Assembly (NCBI GenBank): GCA_964549275.1 | Contig: CAZJUP010000010.1 | Span: 30,619 to 94,618 of the forward strand | Origin: CAZJUP01 sp964549275 | GTDB lineage: Bacteria; Fidelibacterota; Marinisomatia; Marinisomatales; TCS55 | DNA: 64,000 nucleotides | Direction of reading: 5' to 3' | Shown here: positions 54,631 through 64,000 of the stretch, in pieces | Layout: every line of letters starts with the position of its first letter | Position numbering within the stretch: the first letter of the stretch is position 1 | Made by a program: the position numbers and the translations under genes | Notes under the pieces: model-generated | Seen by the model: only the letters and a program-made list of their open reading frames with translations | What the model was told of the DNA's origin: nothing | The model's database searches: none

Positions 54631-55557
54631 ATGGAAGCGAGTATCACTTTAAAAAAGGTTGGGAAATTGGCAGGGGACAGAACCATCCTTGCGGGGCTCA
54701 CCTTTGGAGTGGAACGGGGAACGCTGGTGGCTTTAGTCGGAGATAATGAAGCGGGAAAATCCACCTTATTGAAAGTGCTGGCCGGTGTAGAGTCTCAGGA
54801 ATACGGGTCTGTTTATATCCATGGATTAGATACAGTTAAACGACGGCGGGAAACCAGTCCAAATATTGGATACGTACCCAATGAAATTGATTTAGACCCC
54901 TGGTTAACTCTTGAACAGAATATCCGATTTATGGGGTATTTATATGGGTTGAAAGATGAGGTTATTTCCAATCGAATATTGAGCTATGCCGGTGAGCTGA
55001 GTCTCGTGGATTACCTCCACCGATCTGTAAAAGATATTTCTCCGGGTATTAATAAAAAAGGATTGCTTTTACGCGCGTTGGTTCACGACCCGGACATTTT
55101 ATTACTGGACGATCCCACAGCCTTTATGGATGCCGAATCCTATAGAGAAACTTGGCATGTCCTCCATCGGCTGAAGGGAGAAAAAACCATTGTATATGTT
55201 AGCCAATCCTTGAAAGAAGTAGAGGAATGGCATGACAGAATCCTTGTGATGCAGGAAGGCAAAATCGTGATGGATGGAAAGCTGGATCGATTATTGGAAA
55301 GCACATTTGAGTTCCATCAATTTCGAATTGAATTTGAAGAATTATCGGAAGAATTATTTGCCAAATTATCTTCCATACCCAAGGTAAAAAACTCCTCAAA
55401 AACAGGAAACAGTTTTTATTTCTACGGGAAAGACAGACAGGTATTTTTTCATGTGATTCGCGAAGCAGCGGGAACTGTCATGAGAGACATGAGTCTAACC
55501 AAACTCGGGCTTCAGGATTTGTTGGATGCCAAGTTTGCACGGGAAGGAATCCAATGA
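54631..55557 (+). CDS. ABC transporter ATPase with degenerate signature motif
   Basis: 308 residues. Walker A GDNEAGKST (about 37-45) and Walker B ILLLDDPTA are intact, but the LSGGQ signature is replaced by DISPGINKKG. The C-terminal ~90 residues form an extra domain of the kind seen in ABC-2 export ATPases. ATGA overlap with a membrane protein gene, its probable permease. Substrate unknown. Confidence 0.85.
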   Translation: MEASITLKKVGKLAGDRTILAGLTFGVERGTLVALVGDNEAGKSTLLKVLAGVESQEYGSVYIHGLDTVKRRRETSPNIGYVPNEIDLDPWLTLEQNIRFMGYLYGLKDEVISNRILSYAGELSLVDYLHRSVKDISPGINKKGLLLRALVHDPDILLLDDPTAFMDAESYRETWHVLHRLKGEKTIVYVSQSLKEVEEWHDRILVMQEGKIVMDGKLDRLLESTFEFHQFRIEFEELSEELFAKLSSIPKVKNSSKTGNSFYFYGKDRQVFFHVIREAAGTVMRDMSLTKLGLQDLLDAKFAREGIQ

Positions 55558-56303
55558 TACGGGCACTCATAATCCGACGGTGGTGGCTCATTAAAAACCG
55601 ATTTTTACCCTTTATTAGTTTTTTAGTCATGTTGCCGATCCTTCTTCATATTGTTGTTACAATGGTCATGAAAAGAATTTTGGTGAAAAGCATCAATAAT
55701 ATTCCCTATGAATTATGGGTGTTCCCCGGAATTATCATGATTATATCTATTATTACTCTTTTTCCACTCCTCTACAGGGATTTATTTGATTTACGAATCC
55801 ACAAGAAATCTCTCATGCCTATGACCTTAGCTCCTGTTAACAAATCGAAACTGATTACAGCATTTCTTATTACGGCTAGCTTGGAATCCTTTGTTTATGT
55901 TTTTATTGGAATGGGTATTATAAATTCACTGAATACCCAGGCTATTCATTGGAAAGCCTTTATTTTTATGCCTGTTTTTTCTTTGGGTTTCAGCAGTCTT
56001 ATGGGGAATATCATGATATCTCTGTCCCTGCTGACAGACAGAATAAGCACCTATCTTTCTTCCATCATTATTTTATTGGTTATCATCTTATTCGGCTCGG
56101 GAATTTTAGTAGAATTCGAATTCTATCCTCATCCCATTGGTCAGGGACTTTCCCTGTTTCCCACCAGTATGATTTTATCAGCATTGCGAGCCATCATATT
56201 TTACAGTCGAATTGATTGGTTGTATATTTTCATTCCCATGGGGTTAACCTTGTTATGGACATGGGGGAACGGATTATTACTAAAAAGGAAGTTAAAACAA
56301 TGA
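55554..56303 (+). CDS. Predicted ABC-2-type permease
   Basis: 249 residues, about six membrane helices starting at about 20. Its gene overlaps both the ATPase upstream and the deoxyribosyltransferase-like gene downstream. Role inferred from pairing; no distinctive motif. Confidence 0.7.
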   Translation: MIRALIIRRWWLIKNRFLPFISFLVMLPILLHIVVTMVMKRILVKSINNIPYELWVFPGIIMIISIITLFPLLYRDLFDLRIHKKSLMPMTLAPVNKSKLITAFLITASLESFVYVFIGMGIINSLNTQAIHWKAFIFMPVFSLGFSSLMGNIMISLSLLTDRISTYLSSIIILLVIILFGSGILVEFEFYPHPIGQGLSLFPTSMILSALRAIIFYSRIDWLYIFIPMGLTLLWTWGNGLLLKRKLKQ

Positions 56304-56761
56304 AAGCATATTTATCCGGGGCGATGGAATATGCGGGGGATGAAGGAGCAGGGTGGCGTTCAGAAATGACCCATTGGCTGGATAAGGCCTTAGGGCATAC
56401 CGTTTATAACCCGGTGATTGAGTCCGATCGGCTTATCAAATCTCACGGGGCCGACAATTATCGAATATGGAAAACGGAAAACCCGGTTCGCTACAGGGAT
56501 TTTATCCGGAAGTGCGTGGATTCAGATTTGCAAACCGTAACGCAGAATTGCGATTATTTAATTTGTCTTTGGGATGAAAGCGTATTTAAAGGAGCGGGAA
56601 CCCATGGTGAGGTTACGATGGCTTATCACAGCGATATTCCAGTTTATCTGGTGAATCGTGTCCCTATTGAAGATTTTAGCGGATGGATCATGGCCTGCAG
56701 TACAGAAATCTTTCATGACTTTGAAACACTGAAAAGGTTTTTGAAAAAACATTACGGATAA
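56300..56761 (+). CDS. Nucleoside 2-deoxyribosyltransferase-like protein
   Basis: 153 residues from MKAYLSGAMEYAGDEG at 56300 (ATGA overlap with the permease); a longer frame would lie inside that gene. YLSGAME near the N-terminus, DYLICLWDES and KGAGTHGEV resemble the NDT/LOG-like Rossmann fold, with an acidic residue in the GTHGE motif. Real activity unknown. Confidence 0.7.
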   Translation: MKAYLSGAMEYAGDEGAGWRSEMTHWLDKALGHTVYNPVIESDRLIKSHGADNYRIWKTENPVRYRDFIRKCVDSDLQTVTQNCDYLICLWDESVFKGAGTHGEVTMAYHSDIPVYLVNRVPIEDFSGWIMACSTEIFHDFETLKRFLKKHYG

Positions 56762-56762
56762 C

Positions 56763-57872
56763 ATGGCAGGGCCAAAAGCGATAATTCACTTAGACCGGTT
56801 GGTCAAAAATTACCGTATTCTTCTGAATGCGGTCCAGGGTAAACGCCTTGTCAGTGTAGTAAAAGCCAATGGATATGGCCATGGCGCTGTATCTTGCGCA
56901 AATGCTTTGGAACGAGTCGGGTGTGATTTTTTTGCTGTCTTTACTTTTAATGAAGCCTTGGAGCTCAGAGAAAAGGGTATAAAAAGTGAAATTTTAGTCT
57001 TTAGTAAAATGAACCCGGATCATTTGGCTGAAGCGGTTACCCGGGACATTATTTTAAATTTATCATGGTCTGATGATTTGGATTTGCTTTTAGAATTTTA
57101 TCAAAAAACCGGCACTTGTCCCCGAATGCACCTGAAAGTGGATACAGGCATGACACGGTTAGGCGTGCCTTTAGATGATGTCTATGCAGTGTTAGACCGT
57201 TTGAAGAAACATCCGGAAATTCGCTGTGAAGGCATTTATTCTCACCTGGCCACAGCAGATGAAGGGGATTTATCCTATGCTCACCAACAGGGGGAGACCT
57301 TTCACCACGTATTAGAACAAGCAGAAAAATCAGGTTACGATTTTAAACATGTTCATTTGTCAAACAGTGGAGCCGTGATTAATCTTGACCAAACTTCTTA
57401 TAGTTTAGTAAGAGTTGGGATGCTGTTGTACGGTGCTTTTCCTTCTGATGAAGTCCCTCAGGATTTACCCGTTAAGCCGGTTATGGAATTCAAAGCCCCC
57501 ATTGTAACGGTGAGAAAAGTATTGGCAGGGACTCAAGTCAGTTACGGGGGTGTTTATACGGCAGAGAGGGAAACAACAATCGGTGTTATTGAATGTGGAT
57601 TTGCAGATGGGTATCCACGGCCATGGTATGAAAAAGGGCATGTTTTATACCAGGGGAAAAAATACAAAATAGCCGGCCGTATCTGCATGGACCAGTTTAT
57701 GGTGGATTTTGAAGGGACGGAACCAAATATTGGAGATGATGTACTTTTAATTGGAGAGGGAGCAGAAGGGAAGATTCTTATGGAAGAAATTGCCCAGGCC
57801 ATTGGTTCTACACCCTATGTGCTCTCTACAGCTATTGGAGGAAGGACGCAGTATATATATAATGAAAATTAA
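56763..57872 (+). CDS. alr: Alanine racemase
   Basis: PLP enzyme making D-Ala for peptidoglycan. 369 residues. PLP lysine in VVKANGYGHGA (about Lys34), catalytic tyrosine in VSYGGVYTA, and GRICMDQFMVD. Supplies the D-Ala used by MurF. One base after the previous stop. Confidence 0.96.
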   Translation: MAGPKAIIHLDRLVKNYRILLNAVQGKRLVSVVKANGYGHGAVSCANALERVGCDFFAVFTFNEALELREKGIKSEILVFSKMNPDHLAEAVTRDIILNLSWSDDLDLLLEFYQKTGTCPRMHLKVDTGMTRLGVPLDDVYAVLDRLKKHPEIRCEGIYSHLATADEGDLSYAHQQGETFHHVLEQAEKSGYDFKHVHLSNSGAVINLDQTSYSLVRVGMLLYGAFPSDEVPQDLPVKPVMEFKAPIVTVRKVLAGTQVSYGGVYTAERETTIGVIECGFADGYPRPWYEKGHVLYQGKKYKIAGRICMDQFMVDFEGTEPNIGDDVLLIGEGAEGKILMEEIAQAIGSTPYVLSTAIGGRTQYIYNEN

Positions 57873-57879
57873 TTGCTTT

Positions 57880-58212
57880 TTATTTTGATTTATCCTCAGG
57901 CTTTCTCACCCATGAGCGTCGGTCTAAAAATGTTTTTTCCTTTAGTTCTGCCCATTCTTTAATGATTTTTTTTAGGGTTTTTGCCTGATTCGGGTGGTCA
58001 TTCTCAAGAACGGTCTCAACGATTTGAATCACTTCCGATTTATGGTCTTCTATTTTTGCGATACTGATGTTCATTTCTTTTTTCCACTGCTCTTTTTCTT
58101 TCCTTCTGATTTCTTTTTCTCTCTCTAGTTTTAGAACTTGAATTTTCCGTCCGGCGAATAAAACAGCCACAAGAAAAACAATGATTACAGATAGAGGTAT
58201 TAATTCATTCAT
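57880..58212 (-). CDS. Single-helix membrane protein with charged coiled coil
   Basis: 110 residues: membrane helix (about 3-19) followed by KLEREKEIRRKEKEQWKKEM, a charged helical stretch, and a short C-terminal region. Sits between alr (convergent) and the anion transporter on its own strand. No family recognised. Confidence 0.6.
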   Translation of the reverse strand: MNELIPLSVIIVFLVAVLFAGRKIQVLKLEREKEIRRKEKEQWKKEMNISIAKIEDHKSEVIQIVETVLENDHPNQAKTLKKIIKEWAELKEKTFLDRRSWVRKPEDKSK

Positions 58213-58221
58213 GATTCATTC

Positions 58222-59745
58222 TCATTGTAAAATAACAGGAATTCTTAATACGGTGATCCAGTAGAACATGACCATGGCAGCCATGACAGCCAATGCTGCA
58301 GGCCAGGCAAATATGGCCAACCGTATAAAATCTTTTGCCTCAAGCATCCCGGCAGCGTACACGATGGAACTTGCAGGAGTTCCAATCACCAGCCAGAAGG
58401 CCAGGGAGGTTGAAATAGCCAGCCCGATCCCGACGAGGAGCGGATTGGTACCGGAAGTCTGGGCCATATCCAGTACAACCGGTCCGATGACGGCTACCGT
58501 TGCACCTGCGCTCATGAGATTGGTCAGTCCTGCACCGATAGCCACAACCAATAATATAAGGGCGACTCCGGAATTAATACCCAAGGGAGCCAACACATCA
58601 ATGATACTGTCTGCCAACCATCCCGCGGCACCGCTTGAGCGAAAAACGCTCCCAAGGCTAATAGCACCGGCATAGAGGATAATGACACCCCAGCTTACAT
58701 TTTCTTCATAATCTTTCCATGAAGCAAGTCCCAATATCATGTACAGAACAGCACCTGAAATCGCCACCCCACCTAATCCAAGAGAAAACCCTAACAGTCT
58801 TGGGGTAATAGATTTATCTGTAATCCACATAAAGACAACCAAAACCATAATGGCGCCAACAAGCCATTGTTTTGGAGTCATTTTTCCGTGTTTTTCCAAA
58901 TCCTGTTTTAGTGTATTCACCGCCTCCGACAAATCTTGCGTTTCGGGTTTAAACAAAATTGGGAGAAGAAAAGACATGAGTCCCGTCATGACCAAAGTAT
59001 AAAACATACCCATGAGCATCCACTGGAAGAAAGAGACTTCCACACCAATATTGGACAGAAATCCAATCATGATGGCATTTCGTGCACCTCCGGACGGACT
59101 CATGGGAGCGCCTATCATACAACCGATAGCAATAGACATCATCAGCAGTTTTCCCAAACGGGGAGAAGGAATTGATTTATGGGTAAGCGTATACAAGGCC
59201 AAGGCAATGGGAACATACATGGGAGCTATGGATGCTTCATTGATAAATGCGGAGGGGATGGCGGTTCCTAACAGCAGGCCCAGAACAATCATTCTTGTCT
59301 TTGTGCCGGAGAGATGGATAACGGCCATCCCAATCCTTTTATCCAGGCCGTATTTAACCAGTGTGGCACCAATGGCCAGAGATCCGGCAATGAACCAAAC
59401 AGCATCATGAGCATAGGTCGCCACAATCTTAGCCGGGGGAGTAATGCCGAAAAACAATTGAACCAATCCAATGAGTAGAGCCACAGCCGGCATGGGTATT
59501 GCTTCTGTGGCAAAAAATACGACACAGGCAGAAAGAAGTCCGATAATAATTTGAATATGATTTGCTTGGAGGGAAATAACCTCCGGTGTGGCTCCGGGAA
59601 GAAGTTTTGCGGCTTTTTCAGTCATAGAGGCTGGTGTAGGGAGAATAAAACCTACCAAGAGAAAAATAACTAAGCCAAGCCCTAACCAGCGAAAATCAGT
59701 CGTCTTGGAAAATCCCCCTGAAGTATTTTGTTGCGGTTCCGACAT
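58222..59745 (-). CDS. DASS/SLC13-family divalent anion:sodium symporter
   Basis: About 507 residues from MSEPQQNTSGGF at 59745; the frame extends 36 codons upstream without conserved sequence. About 12 membrane helices. SNT-like motifs are seen in ATEAIPMPAVAL, INEASIAPM and the second repeat LTNLMSAGATVAVIGPV. Substrate may be sulfate, dicarboxylates or similar anions. Confidence 0.85.
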   Translation of the reverse strand: MSEPQQNTSGGFSKTTDFRWLGLGLVIFLLVGFILPTPASMTEKAAKLLPGATPEVISLQANHIQIIIGLLSACVVFFATEAIPMPAVALLIGLVQLFFGITPPAKIVATYAHDAVWFIAGSLAIGATLVKYGLDKRIGMAVIHLSGTKTRMIVLGLLLGTAIPSAFINEASIAPMYVPIALALYTLTHKSIPSPRLGKLLMMSIAIGCMIGAPMSPSGGARNAIMIGFLSNIGVEVSFFQWMLMGMFYTLVMTGLMSFLLPILFKPETQDLSEAVNTLKQDLEKHGKMTPKQWLVGAIMVLVVFMWITDKSITPRLLGFSLGLGGVAISGAVLYMILGLASWKDYEENVSWGVIILYAGAISLGSVFRSSGAAGWLADSIIDVLAPLGINSGVALILLVVAIGAGLTNLMSAGATVAVIGPVVLDMAQTSGTNPLLVGIGLAISTSLAFWLVIGTPASSIVYAAGMLEAKDFIRLAIFAWPAALAVMAAMVMFYWITVLRIPVILQ

Positions 59746-59914
59746 GAGAATAGGTAAGAAGAAAATGAGGAAAAAATTAGTTTTAGTCAAGAGCAAAAAG
59801 GACAGGCTAGGATTAGAAAATGCCTGGGAATAGTTAAGATTGTTTGGTATCACAAAGACAAAAAAAGTGTTTTGTTCTCATTGGAAACAGACTATTGATT
59901 AAATTCACACCCCC

Positions 59915-61213
59915 ATGATGAAACGGATCCTTCTATTTATCGTATGGTTTGCAATGGGTATGCGGAGTCTCATTGGCCAGGAATACAAGTACAGCAATGT
60001 TATGCCTGTGCCGGATTTATCTTTTTTACCTTCCGTATTCACCGGATTGGATGTCCTGGAACAACTTGATTTTGCACCCCTTCATAATAAAACGATTGGT
60101 GTTTTTACCAATCAAACTGCTGTAGATAGGGAGGGGCGCCATGTATTGGAATTACTCAAAACTCAACAAGCGGTAAAAACAGAAATTATTTTTCTTCCTC
60201 AATACGGACTCTTTGCTTCTAATAATCAGCGAATAAAAATTCAGGAAGAAAAGAAGAGGGAACCGATTTTAGGTGCAAGAATCGTAAATCTCTTTGGCCG
60301 AAGTGTGAAACCGCCTGATTGGACCATGAGGGATTTGGATTTAATTTTGGTAGATATCCAGGATACAGGAGTTCGATTTTCTACCTACATTGCCACACTA
60401 ACGAAAATTATGGAAGTGGCCAGTGAATGGAATACACCGGTAATGGTATTGGATAGACCAAATCCGTTGAGAGGAGACCGTGTGGATGGCCCTGTCGTCC
60501 GTCCGGCGTATCAATCTTTTGAAGGGTATCATCTCATTCCAATCCGCCACGGCATGACCCTCGGAGAAATAGCTATCATGGTGAATGAAATGGGGTGGAT
60601 TAAAGACCTGAAACGTGTGGACTTAACGGTCATACCCCTGGCCAATTGGAAACGGGATTCCTGGTATCACTCCACCGGGTTAAAATGGATTGAACCTGCT
60701 CCTGGATTAAAAGATATGACAACACTTTTAGCCTATACCGGGTTTGGCTTAATTGAAGGATCGAACTTAAATGACGGCAGAGGGACAGACAGACCTTATC
60801 TTCGGGTGGGAGCCCCATGGATTTCTGGGCAGCATTTGGCCCAAAAATTACTGGCCTACAAATTGCCGGGGTTTAAACTGAAGGTCGTAGAATATATCCC
60901 GAGAAAACGTCCGGGAGATAAAGTTGTCCCTTTGTACACGGATGAATTTTGCAGTGGTATTGACATAGAAGTAACAGACCCAAACCGGTTTGACCCCTTA
61001 GCCACAGCCACCGCAATTATTGTATTGACAAGTCAATTATATCCCCGGGAATTCAAATGGGCAGAATTTGACCGCATCGATAAATTATACGGTTACGACC
61101 AGTTAAGGATTTTTGCTGCCCAAAAAAAACCACCGAATTATCTGCCGCCTCTGTGGTTTCATGATGTGGTTCGTTTTAACGAGTTTCGTCAGCGGTTTCT
61201 CCTTTACGAATAA
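59915..61213 (+). CDS. DUF1343 protein, NamZ-like exo-beta-N-acetylmuramidase
   Basis: 432 residues with signal peptide. The family features GVFTNQTAVDREGRH, DIQDTGVRFSTYI, LDRPNPLRGDRVDGPV and EGSNLNDGRGTDRP are present. Characterised NamZ trims MurNAc from peptidoglycan fragments, so wall turnover is likely. Six bases before the next gene. Confidence 0.87.
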   Translation: MMKRILLFIVWFAMGMRSLIGQEYKYSNVMPVPDLSFLPSVFTGLDVLEQLDFAPLHNKTIGVFTNQTAVDREGRHVLELLKTQQAVKTEIIFLPQYGLFASNNQRIKIQEEKKREPILGARIVNLFGRSVKPPDWTMRDLDLILVDIQDTGVRFSTYIATLTKIMEVASEWNTPVMVLDRPNPLRGDRVDGPVVRPAYQSFEGYHLIPIRHGMTLGEIAIMVNEMGWIKDLKRVDLTVIPLANWKRDSWYHSTGLKWIEPAPGLKDMTTLLAYTGFGLIEGSNLNDGRGTDRPYLRVGAPWISGQHLAQKLLAYKLPGFKLKVVEYIPRKRPGDKVVPLYTDEFCSGIDIEVTDPNRFDPLATATAIIVLTSQLYPREFKWAEFDRIDKLYGYDQLRIFAAQKKPPNYLPPLWFHDVVRFNEFRQRFLLYE

Positions 61214-61219
61214 GCCGGA

Positions 61220-62368
61220 ATGCAAGACCGCCATCCTCTCCGGTTTTACATTTTTCTGTTGTCTTTATTCAGCTTAGAGGCTCAAACACATTTTACCCTT
61301 CCACAAAATGTCTGGAGGATAAGTTATACTGCCCGTTCGGTCTCAAGTGAATGGAAAGGACACGATGGAAAAAGCGGATGGAAGGATTATCCTTACACCT
61401 TTCAGGGGTCAGAGTATCGTCTAACCCAAATTCTGGAAAGAGAGACCTCTGTAAACCTTTACAACATGGAATATGGCTTTACGGATAAATTCTCATTTTT
61501 CCTCAATATTCCTGTTTTTAATTCTAACCATGAAATATCCACGTGGACCTCTTCCGGCGATTCGATAAATACCTCGCTGGATTCTTTATTGACCTATTTT
61601 TATCCAAAGAATAAAAACAGTCAAGGATTAGGGGATATCCGATTGGGGTTCAATTTGCTATTGAAAGGAAAACCCGCCTGGAGCGGTAGGGGAAAATATT
61701 CTGTGTATGGGGGTATTCAGGTAAAAATGCCTTTTGGAGAGAGGCTCCGGAAATTTAATAACTCTCATAAAGATTCGGCTGGGGTACCGGTTCAGTTTTC
61801 ACAATTACCCATTGGAGATGGGTTAACAGAATGGGACTTGAGTCTGTTCGGGGAATTTTTTAAACGATTTAAAGGAAGGCTGGTGAATATTACTTGGAAG
61901 GTTTCCACGGGATTTTCCAGCAGGGAAATCGTCCACAACCCCATTTCGTTTTTATGGACGGACCAAACAGAAGCGGACTCTATTTCAATTATGATTGGAG
62001 AAAATGTTCTCCATCAAAAAGGACTACGACTTACAGGAAACATCGCCGGGAAACTTGAACTGTGGCCGGAGAGATTATTTTTATCCGGAGGGATGGAATG
62101 GCAATACCGGGGGAGGGATCAGTATTTTTCTGAGAATGAAGCCTGGGATTCATGGATGGCTTCCCGAATAAATTTTGACACAAAAAATACTCTGGTCAGG
62201 CAGTGGGTAACCCTAAATGTATTAAATACAGATCCCTTAAAAAAAATAGGTCCTGTGCCCTTTGAATTCGAGGCAGCCGTAAAGTGGGTTGTTCCCCTGG
62301 TTACCCGAAACACTTTCGGGGAAACCGAAATAGGGTTTACACTCAGTTCTTATTTTCAGGCGTGGTGA
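61220..62368 (+). CDS. Predicted outer membrane protein (DUF3187-like)
   Basis: 382 residues with a signal peptide and many alternating amphipathic strands (NLYNMEYGFTDKFSFFLNIP, LGDIRLGFNLLLKG), consistent with a beta-barrel; resembles DUF3187 proteins. Role unknown. Confidence 0.65.
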   Translation: MQDRHPLRFYIFLLSLFSLEAQTHFTLPQNVWRISYTARSVSSEWKGHDGKSGWKDYPYTFQGSEYRLTQILERETSVNLYNMEYGFTDKFSFFLNIPVFNSNHEISTWTSSGDSINTSLDSLLTYFYPKNKNSQGLGDIRLGFNLLLKGKPAWSGRGKYSVYGGIQVKMPFGERLRKFNNSHKDSAGVPVQFSQLPIGDGLTEWDLSLFGEFFKRFKGRLVNITWKVSTGFSSREIVHNPISFLWTDQTEADSISIMIGENVLHQKGLRLTGNIAGKLELWPERLFLSGGMEWQYRGRDQYFSENEAWDSWMASRINFDTKNTLVRQWVTLNVLNTDPLKKIGPVPFEFEAAVKWVVPLVTRNTFGETEIGFTLSSYFQAW

Positions 62369-62410
62369 AGATAGACGTAGATTTCATTCTTTTAAACCCG
62401 GAAGGTTCAT

Positions 62411-63691
62411 ATGATTGATTCAAGAAAAACAATTTGGAGTTGGGCGTTTTATGACTGGGCGAACAGCGCCTATGCCGTTACAGTCATGGCCGGATTTTTC
62501 CCGGTTTTTTTTGAAGAATACTGGTCCACCTCCGCCAATGTTAATGAGAGTACCTTTTATCTCGGGATTGCCAATTCAGTCGGTTCAATCATTGTGGCCG
62601 CCATGGCCCCGTTTCTTGGAGCAATCGCGGATAGAGGAACCGCAAAAAAGAAATTTTTATTTACTTTTGCATTTCTGGGAATCATCATGACGGCCGCGTT
62701 ATGGACTGTGGGTCAGGGGCACTGGCAACTGGCATCCATATTTTATGTTATTTCTTCAATCGGATTTTTAGGCGGAAACATTTTCTATGATTCATTGCTG
62801 GTGGGGGTGTCTTCCAAGAAAAATTGGGATTATGTCTCCCTGTTGGGATTTGCCTTGGGCTATATCGGGGGTGGGCTTCTGTTTTTGGTCAATGTACTCA
62901 TGTATCTAAAACCGGAACTCTTTGGAATTGCTGACGGGGCAACAGCCATACGGTTATCTTTTTTAAGTGTGGGGATATGGTGGGGGTTGTTTTCCATTCC
63001 TATCTTCCTCTTTGTTAAAGAACCGGTCATTTATAAACCTGTGGGAATTTTCCGGGCCGTTGGAGATGGATGGAGGCAATTAAATCATACCCTTAAGGAA
63101 ATTCGCCACTTAAAAGTTGTGGGATTATTTTTGTTGGCGTATTGGCTGTATATTGATGGAGTCGATACCATCATTCGGATGGCGGTCAAATACGGAACGT
63201 CCCTGGGCTTTCCTTCCAGTTCATTGATTACCGCTCTGCTCATAGTTCAGTTCGTAGCTTTTCCTGCTGCCCTGCTCTATAATAAATTTGCGGAAAAATT
63301 GGGCGTGAAACGGGCCATCATGATTGCTATTGGCGGATACAGCCTTATCACTTTTTTAGGGTATTCCATGAAAGAACACTGGCATTTTTATACCCTGGCT
63401 GTCATGGTGGCCTTATTCCAGGGCGGGATACAGGCTTTAAGCAGAAGTTTATATGCCAGGATTATTCCAAAGGAAAAATCGGCAGAATTTTTCGGATTTT
63501 ATAATATGTTAGGAAAATTTGCCGCCGTCATCGGACCACCATTAATGGGATATATTGGATTGGTTACCGGAAATCCGAGGTTGGGTATTTTGTCGATTTT
63601 AATCCTCTTTATTGCAGGGGCAATATTATTGTCTAAGGTCGATATTGAAGAAGGGGAGCGAATGGCAGAGGAATTTTTAGCTAAAAATTAA
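62411..63691 (+). CDS. MFS transporter, UMF1/Atg22-like
   Basis: 426 residues, about 12 membrane helices. N-terminal FYDWANSAYAVTVM and LGAIADRGTAKKK are marks of the UMF1 (Atg22-like vacuole effluxer) group. Substrate unknown, amino acids in yeast relatives. A long terminator-like hairpin lies 49 bp downstream. Confidence 0.88.
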   Translation: MIDSRKTIWSWAFYDWANSAYAVTVMAGFFPVFFEEYWSTSANVNESTFYLGIANSVGSIIVAAMAPFLGAIADRGTAKKKFLFTFAFLGIIMTAALWTVGQGHWQLASIFYVISSIGFLGGNIFYDSLLVGVSSKKNWDYVSLLGFALGYIGGGLLFLVNVLMYLKPELFGIADGATAIRLSFLSVGIWWGLFSIPIFLFVKEPVIYKPVGIFRAVGDGWRQLNHTLKEIRHLKVVGLFLLAYWLYIDGVDTIIRMAVKYGTSLGFPSSSLITALLIVQFVAFPAALLYNKFAEKLGVKRAIMIAIGGYSLITFLGYSMKEHWHFYTLAVMVALFQGGIQALSRSLYARIIPKEKSAEFFGFYNMLGKFAAVIGPPLMGYIGLVTGNPRLGILSILILFIAGAILLSKVDIEEGERMAEEFLAKN

Positions 63692-63739
63692 AAAAGGGGT
63701 TGAAAAATATAATCCATTACCGATAAACTTGATATGAAA

Positions 63740-63810
63740 GCCCCGCAGGTGTGGCGTGCTCTTCAGGGAAAAAAGATTTTCTCGAGGGTTAATTTGCGGG
63801 GCATTTTTTT
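63740..63810 (+). terminator. Long hairpin with T-run, terminator or small RNA
   Basis: Perfect 8-bp stem GCCCCGCA (63740-63747) / TGCGGGGC (63795-63802), followed by A and seven T. The 47-base interior holds a second small hairpin GAAAA-AAGA-TTTTC. Functions at least as the MFS gene terminator; the unusually large loop could mean a small RNA. Confidence 0.65.
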
Positions 63811-64000
63811 AGTATTTTCTAATTTTAATTATTTTCCGACCGGCACTAGACCCCGGGCCTGGATATCATGATTTTTATCAACATAAAACCCATCCCTATA
63901 AAATTCGTTGATGAAAAAAATACATAATTGAATGAGGTAAAAACACCTTGAATTCAACTCTTAAGTGCAACTCAAAGACTGTTTGTGAAAGAAGCGGAGC
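63811..64000. other. Window end without a supported gene
   Basis: A minus-strand frame 63829-63957 (42 codons, TTG start) ends NHDIQARGLVPVGK and looks a little protein-like, but it has no clear start signal and is cut off upstream by a stop. Nothing else supported. Confidence 0.3.

Noticed and set aside
63740..63810. SRP RNA, 6S RNA or a known riboswitch
   Set aside because: The conserved SRP loop sequence is absent, the length is too short for 6S RNA, and no known aptamer core is recognisable.
63829..63957. 42-codon minus-strand frame at the window end
   Set aside because: TTG start without a binding site, and an upstream in-frame stop; may be the eroded end of a gene, but unsupported.

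Overview
The window reads as a chromosome segment from a Gram-negative, FCB-group-like bacterium. The signs are two type IX secretion (T9SS) proteins with C-terminal sorting domains (a PorU-like C25 sortase and a PorZ-like propeller), a TonB-dependent receptor with an N-terminal carboxypeptidase-D-like domain under a TPP riboswitch, a short primary sigma factor without region 1.1, and a mitochondrial-type aconitase. A marine-type sortase pair suggests a marine member such as Candidatus Marinimicrobia, but that placement is inference. GTG and TTG starts are fairly common.

Layout. 1-13.2 kb (minus): an almost complete dcw cluster transcribed mraZ-rsmH-ftsL-ftsI-murE-murF-mraY-murD-ftsW-murG-murC-murB (murB cut by the window edge). 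Genes overlap or nearly touch, and TGGGT repeats of an MraZ operator lie upstream of mraZ. 13.3-18.8 kb (minus): rodZ-like gene, small lipoprotein, maf and porU. 19.0-31.6 kb (plus): aconitase, serA, gatB, an FAD oxidoreductase, small membrane and coiled-coil proteins, primary sigma factor, M23 peptidase, miaB, lapA, a LapB-like TPR protein and a SPOR protein.

31.6-38.3 kb: a selenocysteine tRNA whose 3' half (62 bp, from the anticodon loop to the end) recurs exactly at 38270-38331. This brackets a 6.6-kb island with no recognisable integrase. Just inside the tRNA are tandem short repeats that look like integrase arm sites. The cargo is a VIT/vWA protein ending in LPQTG plus its dedicated sortase, with a hairpin and terminator-like structure in the leader. 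After it comes an A+T-rich stretch with a HEPN-like protein, an EVE-domain gene broken by an in-frame stop, unknown ORFs and a HigB/HigA toxin-antitoxin pair. This island is the most interesting part of the window.

38.5-47.5 kb: lysine-rich histone-like protein, small membrane proteins, YwaF-like protein, M50 protease, PorZ-like protein, and (minus) adenosine deaminase with an OPT transporter. 47.6-64.0 kb: TPP riboswitch and thiamine-type TonB receptor, serine hydrolase, PPOX-fold protein, DNA polymerase I, an ABC ATPase/permease pair, a deoxyribosyltransferase-like protein, alanine racemase, a DASS anion transporter, a DUF1343 (NamZ-like) protein, an outer-membrane-like protein and an MFS transporter followed by a long terminator-like hairpin. 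Cell-wall themes recur: precursor synthesis (mur genes, alr), division (fts genes), M23 peptidase, SPOR protein and NamZ-like muramidase.
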